This document shows, piece by piece, positions 52,975-61,894 of a stretch of 64,000 nt of DNA. Within the stretch, counting starts at the first letter, position 1, and each line of letters begins with the position of its first letter. The notes beneath the pieces were generated by a model. It did no database searches. It saw only the letters and a program-made list of their open reading frames with translations, and was not told the origin of the DNA. This DNA comes from JAWKUK01 sp964402175 (GTDB taxonomy: Bacteria > Planctomycetota > UBA1135 > GCA-002686595), in the NCBI GenBank assembly GCA_964402175.1, contig CAYOBN010000001.1:124001-188000 (forward strand), given 5' to 3'. Both the position numbers and the translations under genes were made by a program.

Positions 52975-53417
52975 GCAGCCTTCTCCAGCACGCCTACGGA
53001 CACCTCGAGCGTCTCGCCCATGAAGTCGAGCACACAGCGAACAGTGTCGCCGGAGCCATGGGAGGTCGCGCCTTCTTCCGGCAACCCGAGCTTCGACGGC
53101 GAGCGATCGCCTCCGAGGAGGCGCAGGACTTCGCCGCCGAGGACGTTGGCGAGCTCGTTGGCGGCCAACTGAGCTTCGGCATCGTCGAAGGTCTCACAGT
53201 CGATGAGCCCGTTGAGGAGCTCCTGCAGGGCGCCATCGGTGGCGCGAATGCAGACCTTGTACGGGACGCCGTTCACTTGCAGAGCAATGCACGAGGCATG
53301 GTGAACCGCACCACTGATTTCATCAGTGGGCTCACCTACCATGAACGCCATTCTCTCGAGGGCTGCGGAAACGGTCGCCGTAAGCGACTCGCCGAAGTCT
53401 TCGGGTAGCCTCGTCAC
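52971..53417 (-). CDS. cheX: CheX-type CheY phosphatase (second copy)
   Basis: A 148-residue CheC/CheX-family domain. The active-site pattern E-x-x-N is in ANELANVLGGEVLRLLGG. The first strand region (SCIALQVNGVPYKVCIRAT) and the final GDTVRCVLDFMGETLEVSVG fit the fold. CheX removes phosphate from CheY. It overlaps cheB and the upstream cheY by 4 bases each. Since no cheZ or full cheC is seen, CheX proteins are the likely signal terminators here. Confidence 0.75.
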   Translation of the reverse strand: MTRLPEDFGESLTATVSAALERMAFMVGEPTDEISGAVHHASCIALQVNGVPYKVCIRATDGALQELLNGLIDCETFDDAEAQLAANELANVLGGEVLRLLGGDRSPSKLGLPEEGATSHGSGDTVRCVLDFMGETLEVSVGVLEKAA

Positions 53418-53791
53418 GCTGCAATTCTCCTGACGTAATCGCGGATCTGTTCGGGTTCGAACGGCTTGCGCAGGACATCCCGGGCACCGAGCCTGCGAAC
53501 TTCTGCAAGTCGGTCCTGGTTGCTCTCGGTACTGACGATCACGACATCGATCGCGTTCGCGGGCTTGCGCTCTTGTAGCTCCTTCAGGAACTGCACGCCG
53601 TCCATCACGGGCATGTGTAGGTCGAGGAGGACGAGCCCAATCTCGAGCGCCTCCACTACCGCGAGCGCTTCGGCGCCGTTGGAGGCCTCACGAATGGCGT
53701 CCTCCGTGACGCCTGCCTGTACAACAGCTCGGCGAACAGTCCGACGGAGTATAGGCGAATCGTCGACGATCAAGACCTTGCTTTGACTCAT
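53414..53791 (-). CDS. cheY: CheY-type response regulator (second copy)
   Basis: A 125-residue single receiver domain: VLIVDDSPILRRTVRRA, phospho-acceptor in LVLLDLHMPVMDG, Ser/Thr switch in VVIVSTESN and Lys in DVLRKPFEPEQI. Probably signals to the flagellar motor or acts as a phosphate sink. 4-base overlaps on both sides. Confidence 0.92.
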   Translation of the reverse strand: MSQSKVLIVDDSPILRRTVRRAVVQAGVTEDAIREASNGAEALAVVEALEIGLVLLDLHMPVMDGVQFLKELQERKPANAIDVVIVSTESNQDRLAEVRRLGARDVLRKPFEPEQIRDYVRRIAA

Positions 53792-54306
53792 GATGCTTTC
53801 CTCCCCGTAAAGACGGATCCGTTCCAGAGCACCTTCTTCACACCGTTCGTCGAAACCGTGACGTCACCTGTGTCGAGGTCGAGTATCATGTTGCGCGTGC
53901 GGCTTCCGCCTACGTCCTGAGCATCGATTCGAATGCCCTGCTTGAAGCAGAGCTTGCGCATCGCCGCCCAGTTCCGAGCGCCGATTTTGAAACCAGCGGC
54001 GTCATCCAGCATCTCGGCGGCGCCGGCTACGCAGACGATGGCGCGCGCCATACGACCTCCCAGCATCTCGAACTGTTTTTGAAGCCGCGGGAGCCCAGAG
54101 GTGAGGTAGATGTCAGGACGACCCGTCTGCTCGTTGGGCAAGGGCGGCCCAGGGAGCATCGCGTGTAGCATGGCACCGACCCGTGCTTCAGGGTCATAGA
54201 AGGTCACGGCGAGGCACGAACCGAGCGCGTGTGTTGTGATGACGCCACCGGTAGTCGACGACGCTTTTCCGTCACCGACTCCGACCCGAGTCTCAGCGCT
54301 GCTCAC
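53788..54306 (-). CDS. cheD: Chemoreceptor glutamine deamidase CheD
   Basis: A 172-residue CheD. The catalytic Cys is in THALGSCLAVTFYDP and the His in GAMLHAMLPG; the Thr is probably the one at the start of the first motif. VGGSRTRNMILDLDTGDV matches the family end. It deamidates receptor glutamines and in other species is controlled by CheC. Coupled to cheR and cheY by 4-base overlaps. Confidence 0.94.
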   Translation of the reverse strand: MSSAETRVGVGDGKASSTTGGVITTHALGSCLAVTFYDPEARVGAMLHAMLPGPPLPNEQTGRPDIYLTSGLPRLQKQFEMLGGRMARAIVCVAGAAEMLDDAAGFKIGARNWAAMRKLCFKQGIRIDAQDVGGSRTRNMILDLDTGDVTVSTNGVKKVLWNGSVFTGRKAS

Positions 54307-55127
54307 TCGTCACCTCCAGTTTTGACGTAAACCCCAGGGCGCACCATCCGCAGGTCGTCGCAGCGGCCCGTGATGCTCTCCGTCAGACCGATCACTAGGT
54401 AACCGCCGCTGGGTAGAAGCTGAGCGAAGCGAGATACGAGCCGTTGACGGCTCGCCTCATCGAAGTAGATCATCACATTGCGGCAGAGGATCGCATCGAA
54501 TGGACCGCGCAACTTCCAGGGAGCCGACAGGTTGATGCTCGCGACGGTCACGAGGTTGCGAGTCCGCTCTCGCACTCGGACCGCGCCGTCGGAGGTGCTC
54601 TCGAAGTGCCGCTTGACCAGGTCGGTAGCGAGGCTTCGCACCGAGTCCTTCCCGTATACCGCAGCCTTCGCGCGCTTGAGCTCCGAGATCGCAAGGTCGC
54701 TGGCGAGGATCTTCAAGTCCGCTCGCTGAGCGGGCTCGAGCGCATCGACGAGAGCCATGGCGAGTGAGTACGGCTCCGAGCCATTCGAGCAGCCAGCCGA
54801 CCAGAAGCGTAGCTTGCCTTTCGGCTTACGCTTCGCCTCCTGAACGAGGAAGTCGATGTGCTCGCGCTCACGGAAGAACGACGTGAAGTTCGTCGAGAGC
54901 GCGTCGAAGAGCACGGTCTCGACGCGGCCGGTCGAGTCTGCCTTGAGCGCCTTGACGAGCTCACCCAAGGACTGCACGCCGAGCTTTCGGCTGGCAGCCT
55001 CCAGCCGACTCTCGACCATCCGCTTCTTCGCAGGGTCGACGACGATTCCCCAGCGTGAATAGGCTTCGCGAACGAGGGTTCCGATCGGCGAGGCCTCCGC
55101 GCTGCGCTGGATCTCCGAGTTCTTCAT
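54303..55127 (-). CDS. cheR: Chemotaxis methyltransferase CheR
   Basis: A 274-residue enzyme with an N-terminal helical domain and an S-adenosylmethionine domain: LRFWSAGCSNGSEPYSLAMA (family G-C-S-x-G-x-E-P-Y), ILASDLAISELKRAK, and FDAILCRNVMIYFD with YLVIGLTESI. It methylates receptor glutamates for adaptation. Confidence 0.96.
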   Translation of the reverse strand: MKNSEIQRSAEASPIGTLVREAYSRWGIVVDPAKKRMVESRLEAASRKLGVQSLGELVKALKADSTGRVETVLFDALSTNFTSFFREREHIDFLVQEAKRKPKGKLRFWSAGCSNGSEPYSLAMALVDALEPAQRADLKILASDLAISELKRAKAAVYGKDSVRSLATDLVKRHFESTSDGAVRVRERTRNLVTVASINLSAPWKLRGPFDAILCRNVMIYFDEASRQRLVSRFAQLLPSGGYLVIGLTESITGRCDDLRMVRPGVYVKTGGDE

Positions 55128-55615
55128 CCCAGGTGCTGGGAGCCGATCCCCATCGCAGCGAACAGTGAATCGAGTTGGAGGAGCGCTACGACGGTCTCGT
55201 CCGTTCGCACCAGGCCGTCCACGTACCCCCCTTCGCTGCCTTGCGGAGGAAGCTGTATCATGTCACGCGGGATCTCGCGGACTTCGCAAACCGAGTCGAC
55301 GATACAACCGATCGGTGTGACGGCGCCGTCGTCATCAGGCTCGGTCTCGGTGACGATGATGCAGGAGATGCTCGTCACGTCCCGCTCGCTCATTCCGAGA
55401 CTACGTCGGAGGTCCGCGATCGGTATGATCCGACCGCGCAGATTGATCACCCCGCGGACGCAATGAGGCATCCGTGGCAGCGGGGTGATGTCGTGCATCG
55501 CGATGATCTCGCGAACCGACTGGATCGGGACGGCGTACTGGTTGGGATCGAGCGCGAAGACGAGGTACTTACCCCCCTGCTCCGTGGTCGATTTGCGAGT
55601 TAGCTCTTGGTTCAT
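55124..55615 (-). CDS. cheW: Chemotaxis coupling protein CheW
   Basis: A 163-residue coupling protein: YLVFALDPNQYAVPIQSVRE, ITPLPRMPHCVRGVINLRGR and IIPIADLRRSLG are the CheW core. It bridges receptors to CheA. It starts 10 bases after cheA and overlaps cheR by 4. Confidence 0.96.
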   Translation of the reverse strand: MNQELTRKSTTEQGGKYLVFALDPNQYAVPIQSVREIIAMHDITPLPRMPHCVRGVINLRGRIIPIADLRRSLGMSERDVTSISCIIVTETEPDDDGAVTPIGCIVDSVCEVREIPRDMIQLPPQGSEGGYVDGLVRTDETVVALLQLDSLFAAMGIGSQHLG

Positions 55616-55624
55616 TCTGGGGAC

Positions 55625-58324
55625 CTAGTAGCTGAGGCTTGAGTGGGTGCTCTTAGCAAGTCCCTCGACATCAAGGATGAGTGCGACGCGGCCGTCGCCC
55701 ATGATCGCCCCTCCGGCGACTCCCTGCATTTTCGGCAGATTGGAACCGAGGTTCTTGATCACTACTTGCTGCTGGCCCACGATTTCGTCCACCTGGAGGC
55801 AGAAGCGCGTGGAACCGGTGCTCATGAGCACCATCACACCGCTCATTTCGTCATCGCTCGACTCGTCTACGAGCCGGGAGAGATGTCGAATGGGCAAGAG
55901 TGTCCCACGTACGTCTACGAGTGGGCCACCGTCGGCGCCCCAGTGGGCCTTGCGCGCGGACGGCTGGAAGCTCTCTTCGATGGCGAGAGTTGGGATGACG
56001 AACCGCTGTCGGCCGACCCGAACGACCATGCCATCGATGATCGCAAGGGTGAGCGGAAGTCGCAGCAGGAACGTCGTTCCTTTCCCAGGCTTGGACTGGA
56101 TCTCGATGCGACCACGCATCGCTTCGATATTCTTCCGGACCACGTCCATTCCGACGCCGCGTCCGGAGATGTCGGTGACAGCCGCAGCCGTGGAGAAACC
56201 GGGTTCGAAGATCAGGTTGAAAACTTCGTCCTCGGAGAGATCGTCTCCATTCGAACCATGAGGCAACAGCCCCTTCTCGTGAGCCTTGGCGACGATCTTT
56301 GTGCGGTCGAGGCCACGACCATCGTCACGGACCTCCACGACGATGGCGCCCGACGCGTGATACGCTCGAAGGTCGACCTGACCGACCTCGGGCTTTCCGA
56401 CTTCGATTCGGCGATCGGGCGGCTCCAAGCCATGATCGATGGCGTTCCGGATCAGGTGCACGAGCGGATCGCTGATGCGTTCGACGACGTTGCGATCGAC
56501 CTCGGTTTCCGCGCCACCGACGACCAGCTCCACCTTCTTGCCAGCTTTCTGGGCGACGTCACGAACCAGACGGCTGACCTTCTGGAACGTAGAACGGAAG
56601 GTCACCATGCGTAGCGACATGGAGGCCTCCTGCAGGTCCCGCGTGATCTTGTTGACTTGGCTCAGGTTACGGGACAGGGTCGTGCTCTTGACGCTGCGCA
56701 GGGCCGGATCCTGAAGCACCATCTGCTGTGCGATCACGAGCTCACCGACCATGTCGACGAGCGCATCAAGGCGTAGGGTCGAGACCTTGATCGTCGCGTC
56801 GACCTGCGCTTTCCGGCGATTCGCCTTCGTGACAGCGTCGGCGACCTCCGCCGCCTCCTCGACGTCGACGACAGCGCGGAGCGCAGTCGTGACGGGCGAC
56901 GCACTTCGACGGTTGCCGAGCACCGCTTCGAGCTCCTCGCGACCAACGACACCGAGCTCGACGAGCAGGTCGCCGAGTCGCAAGCTCTCGTCGTTCTGGG
57001 CGCGTTCACGCTGGAGCTTGAGGGCGTCCTCGATGCGATCCGCGCTGACCACGCCGTTGCGGACGAGCAGCTCGCCGATGCGCGCCGGGGTCGGCACGCT
57101 CGCGACGATATCGCCGCCGTTGGTCAACTCGAGACGGTCGAGGGCATCATTGACCACTGCTGGCAATGCGCCGAGTTCGTCGACGTGTTCGCCACGCAGC
57201 GCTTGCTCCAAACGACCCTCGGCGCGCTCGACGTGACTGACCCAGGGCGCTTCCCCGCCCGCGAGTGACTCGATCATCTTCGAGGTCAGGTCCGCCGACG
57301 TGAGGACAAGGTCGACGTGGACGGATTGGAAGTCGAGGGTGCCCTGTCGCAGCCGGTCCAGCAGCGTCTCAGTGGTGTGTGTGAGACGTACGATGGGTGT
57401 GAGGTTCAGGAACCCAGCGACACCCTTGATGGTGTGGAAGGTCCGGAAGATTCGGTTCAGCAGCTCTTCGTCGTTGGGTTTCGACTCGAACTCCAGAAGG
57501 TCTGCCTCGATGGTCTCGAGATGCTGTCGCGACTCATCGATGAAGTCTTGGAGCGTCTCGTCGACCAGCGCGTCGCTTGTCAGCTGAACCCGGCGTTCAC
57601 CAGCGGAGGCGGGTTTGCTGCCTTGGGCGTTTGCCGACGAATTCTGTTTGCTTTGCTGGGGAATCGGCTGCGGACTCGCGGATCCAGTCGCCTCTCCGGC
57701 GGCCTTGATCTTGTCACGTAGTGTCTGGGAGGGTGGCGGTGCAGTAGTCGCTCCATGCGCCCGGAGCGCCTCCGCGTAGCATCGCAAGTAGTCGACGACA
57801 CCGAGCAGAGGATCGATGACAGGGCGGATCTCACCGCCATCGACCACGCGGTCGATCATCTCCTCGGCTTCGTGGCACACGACCTGAGTGGCGTCGAGTC
57901 CGAGGACCCCGGCTTCACCTTTGACCGTGTGCACGATCCGGCGAAGCTCGGCCAAGTGGTTGGAGTCGCTGGGATCGGCGTCGAGGGCAAGCAGGAGCTC
58001 TTCGGCGTTTCCTGCGGCATCGGACATGGACACAACGAGCATGTCGACGAGCGCGTCGTCCTCACCTTGCGAGGTTTCCGTTGCGCTCGTGCGAGGCAAG
58101 CGCTCGCCCGCCGCGAGCAGCGCGGCTTTTGCGAGCAAGTCCTGGAGCTGTCCATCGACCGAAGCCAGGAGATCGGCGTCGGCGGCGATGCCGTCCTCGC
58201 CCAGGTTCCTTGCGGTCTTCGCCAGCCGTGCCGCGGCAGACCGCAGCAGCTTCAGACCATCGGGGATCTCGGCCGCCAGTTTGCACGAAGCAGCGAGCTC
58301 AGCCAGTGCCGCAGAGAGATTCAT
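55625..58324 (-). CDS. cheA: Chemotaxis histidine kinase CheA with two Hpt domains and an MshEN-like domain
   Basis: An 899-residue kinase. Residues 1-75 are helical. Hpt 1 has His132 (IVHTVKGEAGVLGL) and Hpt 2 has His297 (RTFHTIKGVAGFLNL). Residues 415-438 and 449-472 are two 24-residue motifs of form R-[IL]-G-x2-L-V-x2-G-V-V-x4-[IL]-x3-L-x2-[Q/R], like the c-di-GMP-binding MshEN motif. P3 dimerisation begins near 512 (STLRLDALVDMVGELVIAQQ). The ATPase has N-box LIRNAIDHGLEPP, DDGRGLD and SGRGVGMDVV. The CheW-like end starts near 780 (FVIPTLAIEESF). E. coli CheA has 654 residues and one Hpt. ATG 58324 was chosen as the first start downstream of the unconserved region. Confidence 0.95.
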   Translation of the reverse strand: MNLSAALAELAASCKLAAEIPDGLKLLRSAAARLAKTARNLGEDGIAADADLLASVDGQLQDLLAKAALLAAGERLPRTSATETSQGEDDALVDMLVVSMSDAAGNAEELLLALDADPSDSNHLAELRRIVHTVKGEAGVLGLDATQVVCHEAEEMIDRVVDGGEIRPVIDPLLGVVDYLRCYAEALRAHGATTAPPPSQTLRDKIKAAGEATGSASPQPIPQQSKQNSSANAQGSKPASAGERRVQLTSDALVDETLQDFIDESRQHLETIEADLLEFESKPNDEELLNRIFRTFHTIKGVAGFLNLTPIVRLTHTTETLLDRLRQGTLDFQSVHVDLVLTSADLTSKMIESLAGGEAPWVSHVERAEGRLEQALRGEHVDELGALPAVVNDALDRLELTNGGDIVASVPTPARIGELLVRNGVVSADRIEDALKLQRERAQNDESLRLGDLLVELGVVGREELEAVLGNRRSASPVTTALRAVVDVEEAAEVADAVTKANRRKAQVDATIKVSTLRLDALVDMVGELVIAQQMVLQDPALRSVKSTTLSRNLSQVNKITRDLQEASMSLRMVTFRSTFQKVSRLVRDVAQKAGKKVELVVGGAETEVDRNVVERISDPLVHLIRNAIDHGLEPPDRRIEVGKPEVGQVDLRAYHASGAIVVEVRDDGRGLDRTKIVAKAHEKGLLPHGSNGDDLSEDEVFNLIFEPGFSTAAAVTDISGRGVGMDVVRKNIEAMRGRIEIQSKPGKGTTFLLRLPLTLAIIDGMVVRVGRQRFVIPTLAIEESFQPSARKAHWGADGGPLVDVRGTLLPIRHLSRLVDESSDDEMSGVMVLMSTGSTRFCLQVDEIVGQQQVVIKNLGSNLPKMQGVAGGAIMGDGRVALILDVEGLAKSTHSSLSY

Positions 58325-58397
58325 GTCTCGAGTATCGACCGATCGCTCTCCCAGCCTGAGATCAGGTATTCTGGCTCGACACGGAGGCCACGCGCGC

Positions 58398-58450
58398 GGC
58401 TGCGCGAGAGCAGCCGGCCCAGTGCGTCGCGCGATGCGACGCACCGGGCC
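58398..58450 (-). terminator. Tandem hairpins between cheX and cheA
   Basis: Hairpin one: arms 58416-58430 and 58436-58450, 15 positions with one A-C mismatch and a 5-base loop. Hairpin two follows in the direction of transcription: GGCTGC and GCAGCC (58398-58403 and 58410-58415) with a 6-base loop. They fill the 147-base gap between cheX and cheA, the only large gap of the che operon, and may attenuate or separate the transcripts. Confidence 0.55.
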
Positions 58451-58471
58451 AGCGAATTCTGCGTGATTGAC

Positions 58472-58966
58472 TCAGGCCGCGCGGTTCACCCAGACCTCGG
58501 CCGCGCTGACGCCGCGGACGAGCTTGTAGGCGAGCTGAGCATCGGGACGCGGAAACGCCTGTTGCGGGGCATCGACCTCGACCTTCGGGCAGCTCATCTT
58601 CACGGTCCCGGCCGCGTCGAAGGCGTTACGCTTCAGAACGCCCGCGACAAGGTTGGCACATTCCCCCATCGCATCGACGACGTCACTGAGCTCGAGCGGA
58701 TCACCCTCTTCGAGCATCAACATGCCGCGGGAGATGTCGTGCGCTCCGCTCAATGAACAGTGAATCAGTACGTGGCCTTCGAGGTCACCCTCGAAGGTGA
58801 TCGTCGCGCGGATGCGGACGGCATCATCCCCGTCAGCAGCGTCGTTCAGGGAGACCCCCTCGAACGGGAGCACGATCGACTGGAAGGTGGTCTCGATGGC
58901 TGCCTGAAGCTGCTGGATCAGGTCCGGGCTGGACCCCCCATCAGTCGTTGATGCGTTGGATTGCAT
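58472..58966 (-). CDS. cheX: CheX/CheC-type CheY phosphatase (first copy)
   Basis: A 164-residue protein: after a polar start (MQSNASTTDGGSSPDL) it shows LQAAIETTFQSIVLPFEGV, GHVLIHCSLSGAHDISRGML and the E-x-x-N active-site helix VDAMGECANLVAGVL of CheX/CheC proteins. The ATG lies 26 bases inside the cheY gene and has a good ribosome site (GGAGG) there, so the two are translated with real overlap. Divergent from the second copy, so probably an old duplication. Confidence 0.72.
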   Translation of the reverse strand: MQSNASTTDGGSSPDLIQQLQAAIETTFQSIVLPFEGVSLNDAADGDDAVRIRATITFEGDLEGHVLIHCSLSGAHDISRGMLMLEEGDPLELSDVVDAMGECANLVAGVLKRNAFDAAGTVKMSCPKVEVDAPQQAFPRPDAQLAYKLVRGVSAAEVWVNRAA

Positions 58967-59315
58967 CCTTGAGCGCCTCCGGGGTGAAGGGTTTCGTGAC
59001 GTACCCGTTGGCGCCGCTTTCCATGGCGGCCGCGACCATGCCGGAGCCACCCTCGGTCGTGACCATCAAGATGGGCAGTTGGTCGGCGGTCTTCGTCGCA
59101 CGCACGTTCTTGACGAGGTCGATCCCGCCCATCTCCGGCATGTTGATGTCGGAGAGGATCAGCTCGATCTCGGGATTGGAAGCGATCTGTGCCAGCGCTT
59201 CGACGCCGTTGGCAGCCTCGAGGATCTCCTCGAGCTTGATCTCCGCCTGACGCAAGGAGCGCATGAGGATCTTCCTCATCGTTGCCGAGTCGTCGACGAT
59301 CAGGACCTTACGCAT
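58941..59315 (-). CDS. cheY: CheY response regulator (first copy)
   Basis: A 124-residue receiver: KVLIVDDSATMRKILMRSL, phospho-acceptor in LILSDINMPEMGGIDLV, Thr switch in ILMVTTEGGS and Lys in GYVTKPFTPEAL. Very close to motor-binding CheY proteins. First gene of the che region; starts 161 bases from the divergent sigma-54 activator gene. Confidence 0.95.
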   Translation of the reverse strand: MRKVLIVDDSATMRKILMRSLRQAEIKLEEILEAANGVEALAQIASNPEIELILSDINMPEMGGIDLVKNVRATKTADQLPILMVTTEGGSGMVAAAMESGANGYVTKPFTPEALKDAIQRIND

Positions 59316-59476
59316 CTGTAGTCCTCGGGAGGGTGGGTTGGGGGCAGTGCACGGCGGTGCCGCAGCACGGTCCCCCATCCATCGGCCCGGGGGCCGGGAT
59401 CCGTTGAGCCAGAATCCGAGCTGTCGCAGCCCGCCGCGTTTGGAGGTGCCCCCTTCCGAAACTTATCCTCCCGGCG

Positions 59477-60844
59477 ATGGCCAGGGTCCTGATCGTCGAC
59501 GACGAGCCCGGTGTGCGGGCAGGGCTGGTCGCCATGTGCATGGCGGCCGGCCACCGCTGCGTCGAGGCGGGGACGGGTGCCCAAGCCCTGGCGCGGGCCC
59601 GCGAGGAGCAGCCGGACGTCGTCCTCCTGGACCTCCGGATGCCCGATGGGGGCGGCCTGGACGTCCTGCCGGCCCTGACGGCCCTCCCTGGAGCGCCCTC
59701 CGTGATCGTCCTGACGGGCTACGTCGACGTCCGGACGGCCGTCAAGGCGATGCAGGAGGGGGCCGCGAACGTCCTGGAGAAGCCCGTCGACCCCCCGACG
59801 CTCCGCAAGGCGCTGGAGCGCGTGCTCGACGGCCGCCTCGTCCGGGCCGAGCGCGATCGGCTACGCGACGAGGTGGCACACCTGCGCTCGGGCCCGATCG
59901 TGGGCCGCTCCGCCGCGATCCGGACGGTGATGGAGCACGTCGAGCGCGTCGCCGCCACCCCCCACTCCACCGTGCTGGTGACCGGCGACTCCGGCGTAGG
60001 CAAGGAGCTCGTCGCACGCGCCATCCACGAGCGCAGCGCCCGCGCGAAGGGGCCCTTCGTCGCCCTCAACTGCGCGGCGCTCTCGGAGGGCTTGCTCGAA
60101 GCCGAGCTCTTCGGCTACGAACCCGGCGCCTTCACCGGCGGCGATCCGCGCGGCCGAGATGGCCTCCTGGCCGCGGCCCGTGGCGGCACCCTCTTGCTCG
60201 ACGAGATCGGCGAGCTCGACCTCGGGCTGCAAGCAAAGCTCCTGCGCGTACTGCAAGAGCGCACGTACCGCCGCGTCGGCGGCAGCCGCGACCTGCCCAT
60301 GGACGCCCGTGTGATCGGCGCGACGAACCGCGACCTGGGGACCGAGGTCGAACACGGCCGCTTCCGCGGCGACCTCTTCTATCGACTCAATGTGATGTCG
60401 ATCGTCGTGCCGCCGCTGCGCGAACGACCCGAGGACGTCCCCGGCCTCGCCTCGCACTTCCTCGCACGCTTCGGTGACGAACTCCGGCGTCCTTTCACGG
60501 GCATCAGCGATGCTGCCCTCGCGCGCCTCGTCGCGTACCCGTGGCCGGGCAACGTACGCGAGCTGCGCAACACGATCGAGCGCGCCGCGATCCTCGCCAC
60601 TGACGGTGAGCTGCGCCCCGAGCACATCGTGCTCGACGAGCGCACGCGCAACGTGCCGAACGGCACGCTCGCAGCGCTCTCCGCAGCGCAGCCAGACGAC
60701 TTGCGCCTCGATCGGATGGAGGCGACATTGATCCGCCGCGCCCTCGAAGTCCACGAGGGCAACAAACAACGCGCCGCGGATGCGCTCGGTATCCACCGCA
60801 GCACGCTGTACAAGAAGCTCGAAGCCTACGGCATCCCTGACTGA
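59477..60844 (+). CDS. NtrC-family sigma-54-dependent response regulator
   Basis: A 455-residue activator. Receiver: VLIVDDEPGVRAGL, Asp52 in VLLDLRMPDGGG, Lys in EKPVDPPTL. AAA+ domain: Walker A GDSGVGKE (170-177), sigma-54 contact loop GAFTGG (217-222; consensus GAFTGA), Walker B GGTLLLDEIGEL, arginine finger region FRGDLFYRLNV. C-terminal Fis-type helix-turn-helix: NKQRAADALGIHRSTLYKKL. It needs a sensor kinase, not seen nearby. The location next to the che operon and the sigma-54 promoter before fliO make it a candidate flagellar master regulator. Confidence 0.93.
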   Translation: MARVLIVDDEPGVRAGLVAMCMAAGHRCVEAGTGAQALARAREEQPDVVLLDLRMPDGGGLDVLPALTALPGAPSVIVLTGYVDVRTAVKAMQEGAANVLEKPVDPPTLRKALERVLDGRLVRAERDRLRDEVAHLRSGPIVGRSAAIRTVMEHVERVAATPHSTVLVTGDSGVGKELVARAIHERSARAKGPFVALNCAALSEGLLEAELFGYEPGAFTGGDPRGRDGLLAAARGGTLLLDEIGELDLGLQAKLLRVLQERTYRRVGGSRDLPMDARVIGATNRDLGTEVEHGRFRGDLFYRLNVMSIVVPPLRERPEDVPGLASHFLARFGDELRRPFTGISDAALARLVAYPWPGNVRELRNTIERAAILATDGELRPEHIVLDERTRNVPNGTLAALSAAQPDDLRLDRMEATLIRRALEVHEGNKQRAADALGIHRSTLYKKLEAYGIPD

Positions 60845-60862
60845 CCTCGGGCGAAGCACGGC

Positions 60863-61891
60863 TCAGTGCCGCGAGAGCGCGCGCAGGAACGCCACCAGGT
60901 TCTGCGCCTCGTCGTCAGTCATCTCGATCGGCGCGATGTGCAGCGACAGGTTGCTGTTCGGCCGACCGCCGCGCCGATAGAACTCGACCACGTCTTCGAG
61001 CGTCGCGAGCGAGCCGTCGTGCATGTACGGCGGTGTCAGAGCCACGGCTCGCAGCCCCGGCGTACGGAAGCGTCCCAGGTCCGCTGCATCACCCGTCACG
61101 GCTGCGCGACCGGGCTCGGGTTCGCTCGCCGCGGGGTCGCTGTCGGCGGCAGCGCGCGCTCCGATCCCAGTGTTGTGGAAGCCGAGGTCGGAGAAGTTCG
61201 GCCCGACGTGGCACTTCCAGCACTTGCCGCGACCCTCGAACAGCCACATGCCGTTCTCCTCGCGGGAATCGAGCGCGGTCACGTCTCCAGCTCGGAAACG
61301 ATCGACCGGTGTATCGCCGAAGGTCAGACGGCGCACGAACGCAGCCAGCGCTTGGGCGAGGCGCTCCTCCGTCGGCGCGCCACCGAAGGCGCCTTCGAAG
61401 TCCGCGACGTAGCTCGGCTCTTGCGTCAGGCGCTCGACCGCCCGCGCGATCGGCAGGTCCATCTCCTTCTCCGCAGCGAGCACGAGCTCGACCTGGTGTT
61501 CGAGGCTGCGAGCACGCCCGTCCCACAGGACCGCGGTCGAGAGCGCGTGGTTGAGGAGGCTCGGCGCGTTGCGCCCGACGTCCTGTCCGCGCACACCGCG
61601 CGAGGTTGTATGCGGTTCGGCAAAGCCGTGTTCGGGGCGGTGGCAGCTCGCACACGCCACCGTCCGGTCACCCGACAGCAGCGGTTCGAAGAAGAGCCGT
61701 CGGCCGAGCGCGACGACCGCGTCGTTCGCCCCTGTCGCCGTCGCAAAGGCCTCGAGGCCCAGCGGCAGCGCGGTGGGCAAGACCGCCGGCAAGGTGTCCG
61801 TAGCCAACGCCGGCGGTCCCTGTGGTGCGCGCAGCGCCGCGCCGACACTCAGGCCCGTGCTGACGACCAGAGCGAAACACGCGGCGCGCAC
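60863..61891 (-). CDS. Di-heme cytochrome c peroxidase (CcpA/MauG family)
   Basis: A 342-residue periplasmic protein with signal (ACFALVVSTGLSVGAAL). Two heme-attachment motifs: CASCH in VACASCHRPEHGFAEP and CWKCH in GKCWKCHVGPNFSDLGFHN. Surrounding family marks are LGRRLFFEPLLSGDRTVAC, APSLLNHALSTAVLWDGRA, and near the end PPYMHDGSLATLEDVVEFY. It reduces hydrogen peroxide with electrons from small cytochromes or copper proteins, or performs MauG-type oxidations. It starts 3 bases after the stop of the selenoprotein-like gene and must be cotranslated with it. Confidence 0.93.
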   Translation of the reverse strand: MRAACFALVVSTGLSVGAALRAPQGPPALATDTLPAVLPTALPLGLEAFATATGANDAVVALGRRLFFEPLLSGDRTVACASCHRPEHGFAEPHTTSRGVRGQDVGRNAPSLLNHALSTAVLWDGRARSLEHQVELVLAAEKEMDLPIARAVERLTQEPSYVADFEGAFGGAPTEERLAQALAAFVRRLTFGDTPVDRFRAGDVTALDSREENGMWLFEGRGKCWKCHVGPNFSDLGFHNTGIGARAAADSDPAASEPEPGRAAVTGDAADLGRFRTPGLRAVALTPPYMHDGSLATLEDVVEFYRRGGRPNSNLSLHIAPIEMTDDEAQNLVAFLRALSRH

Positions 61892-61894
61892 AGG

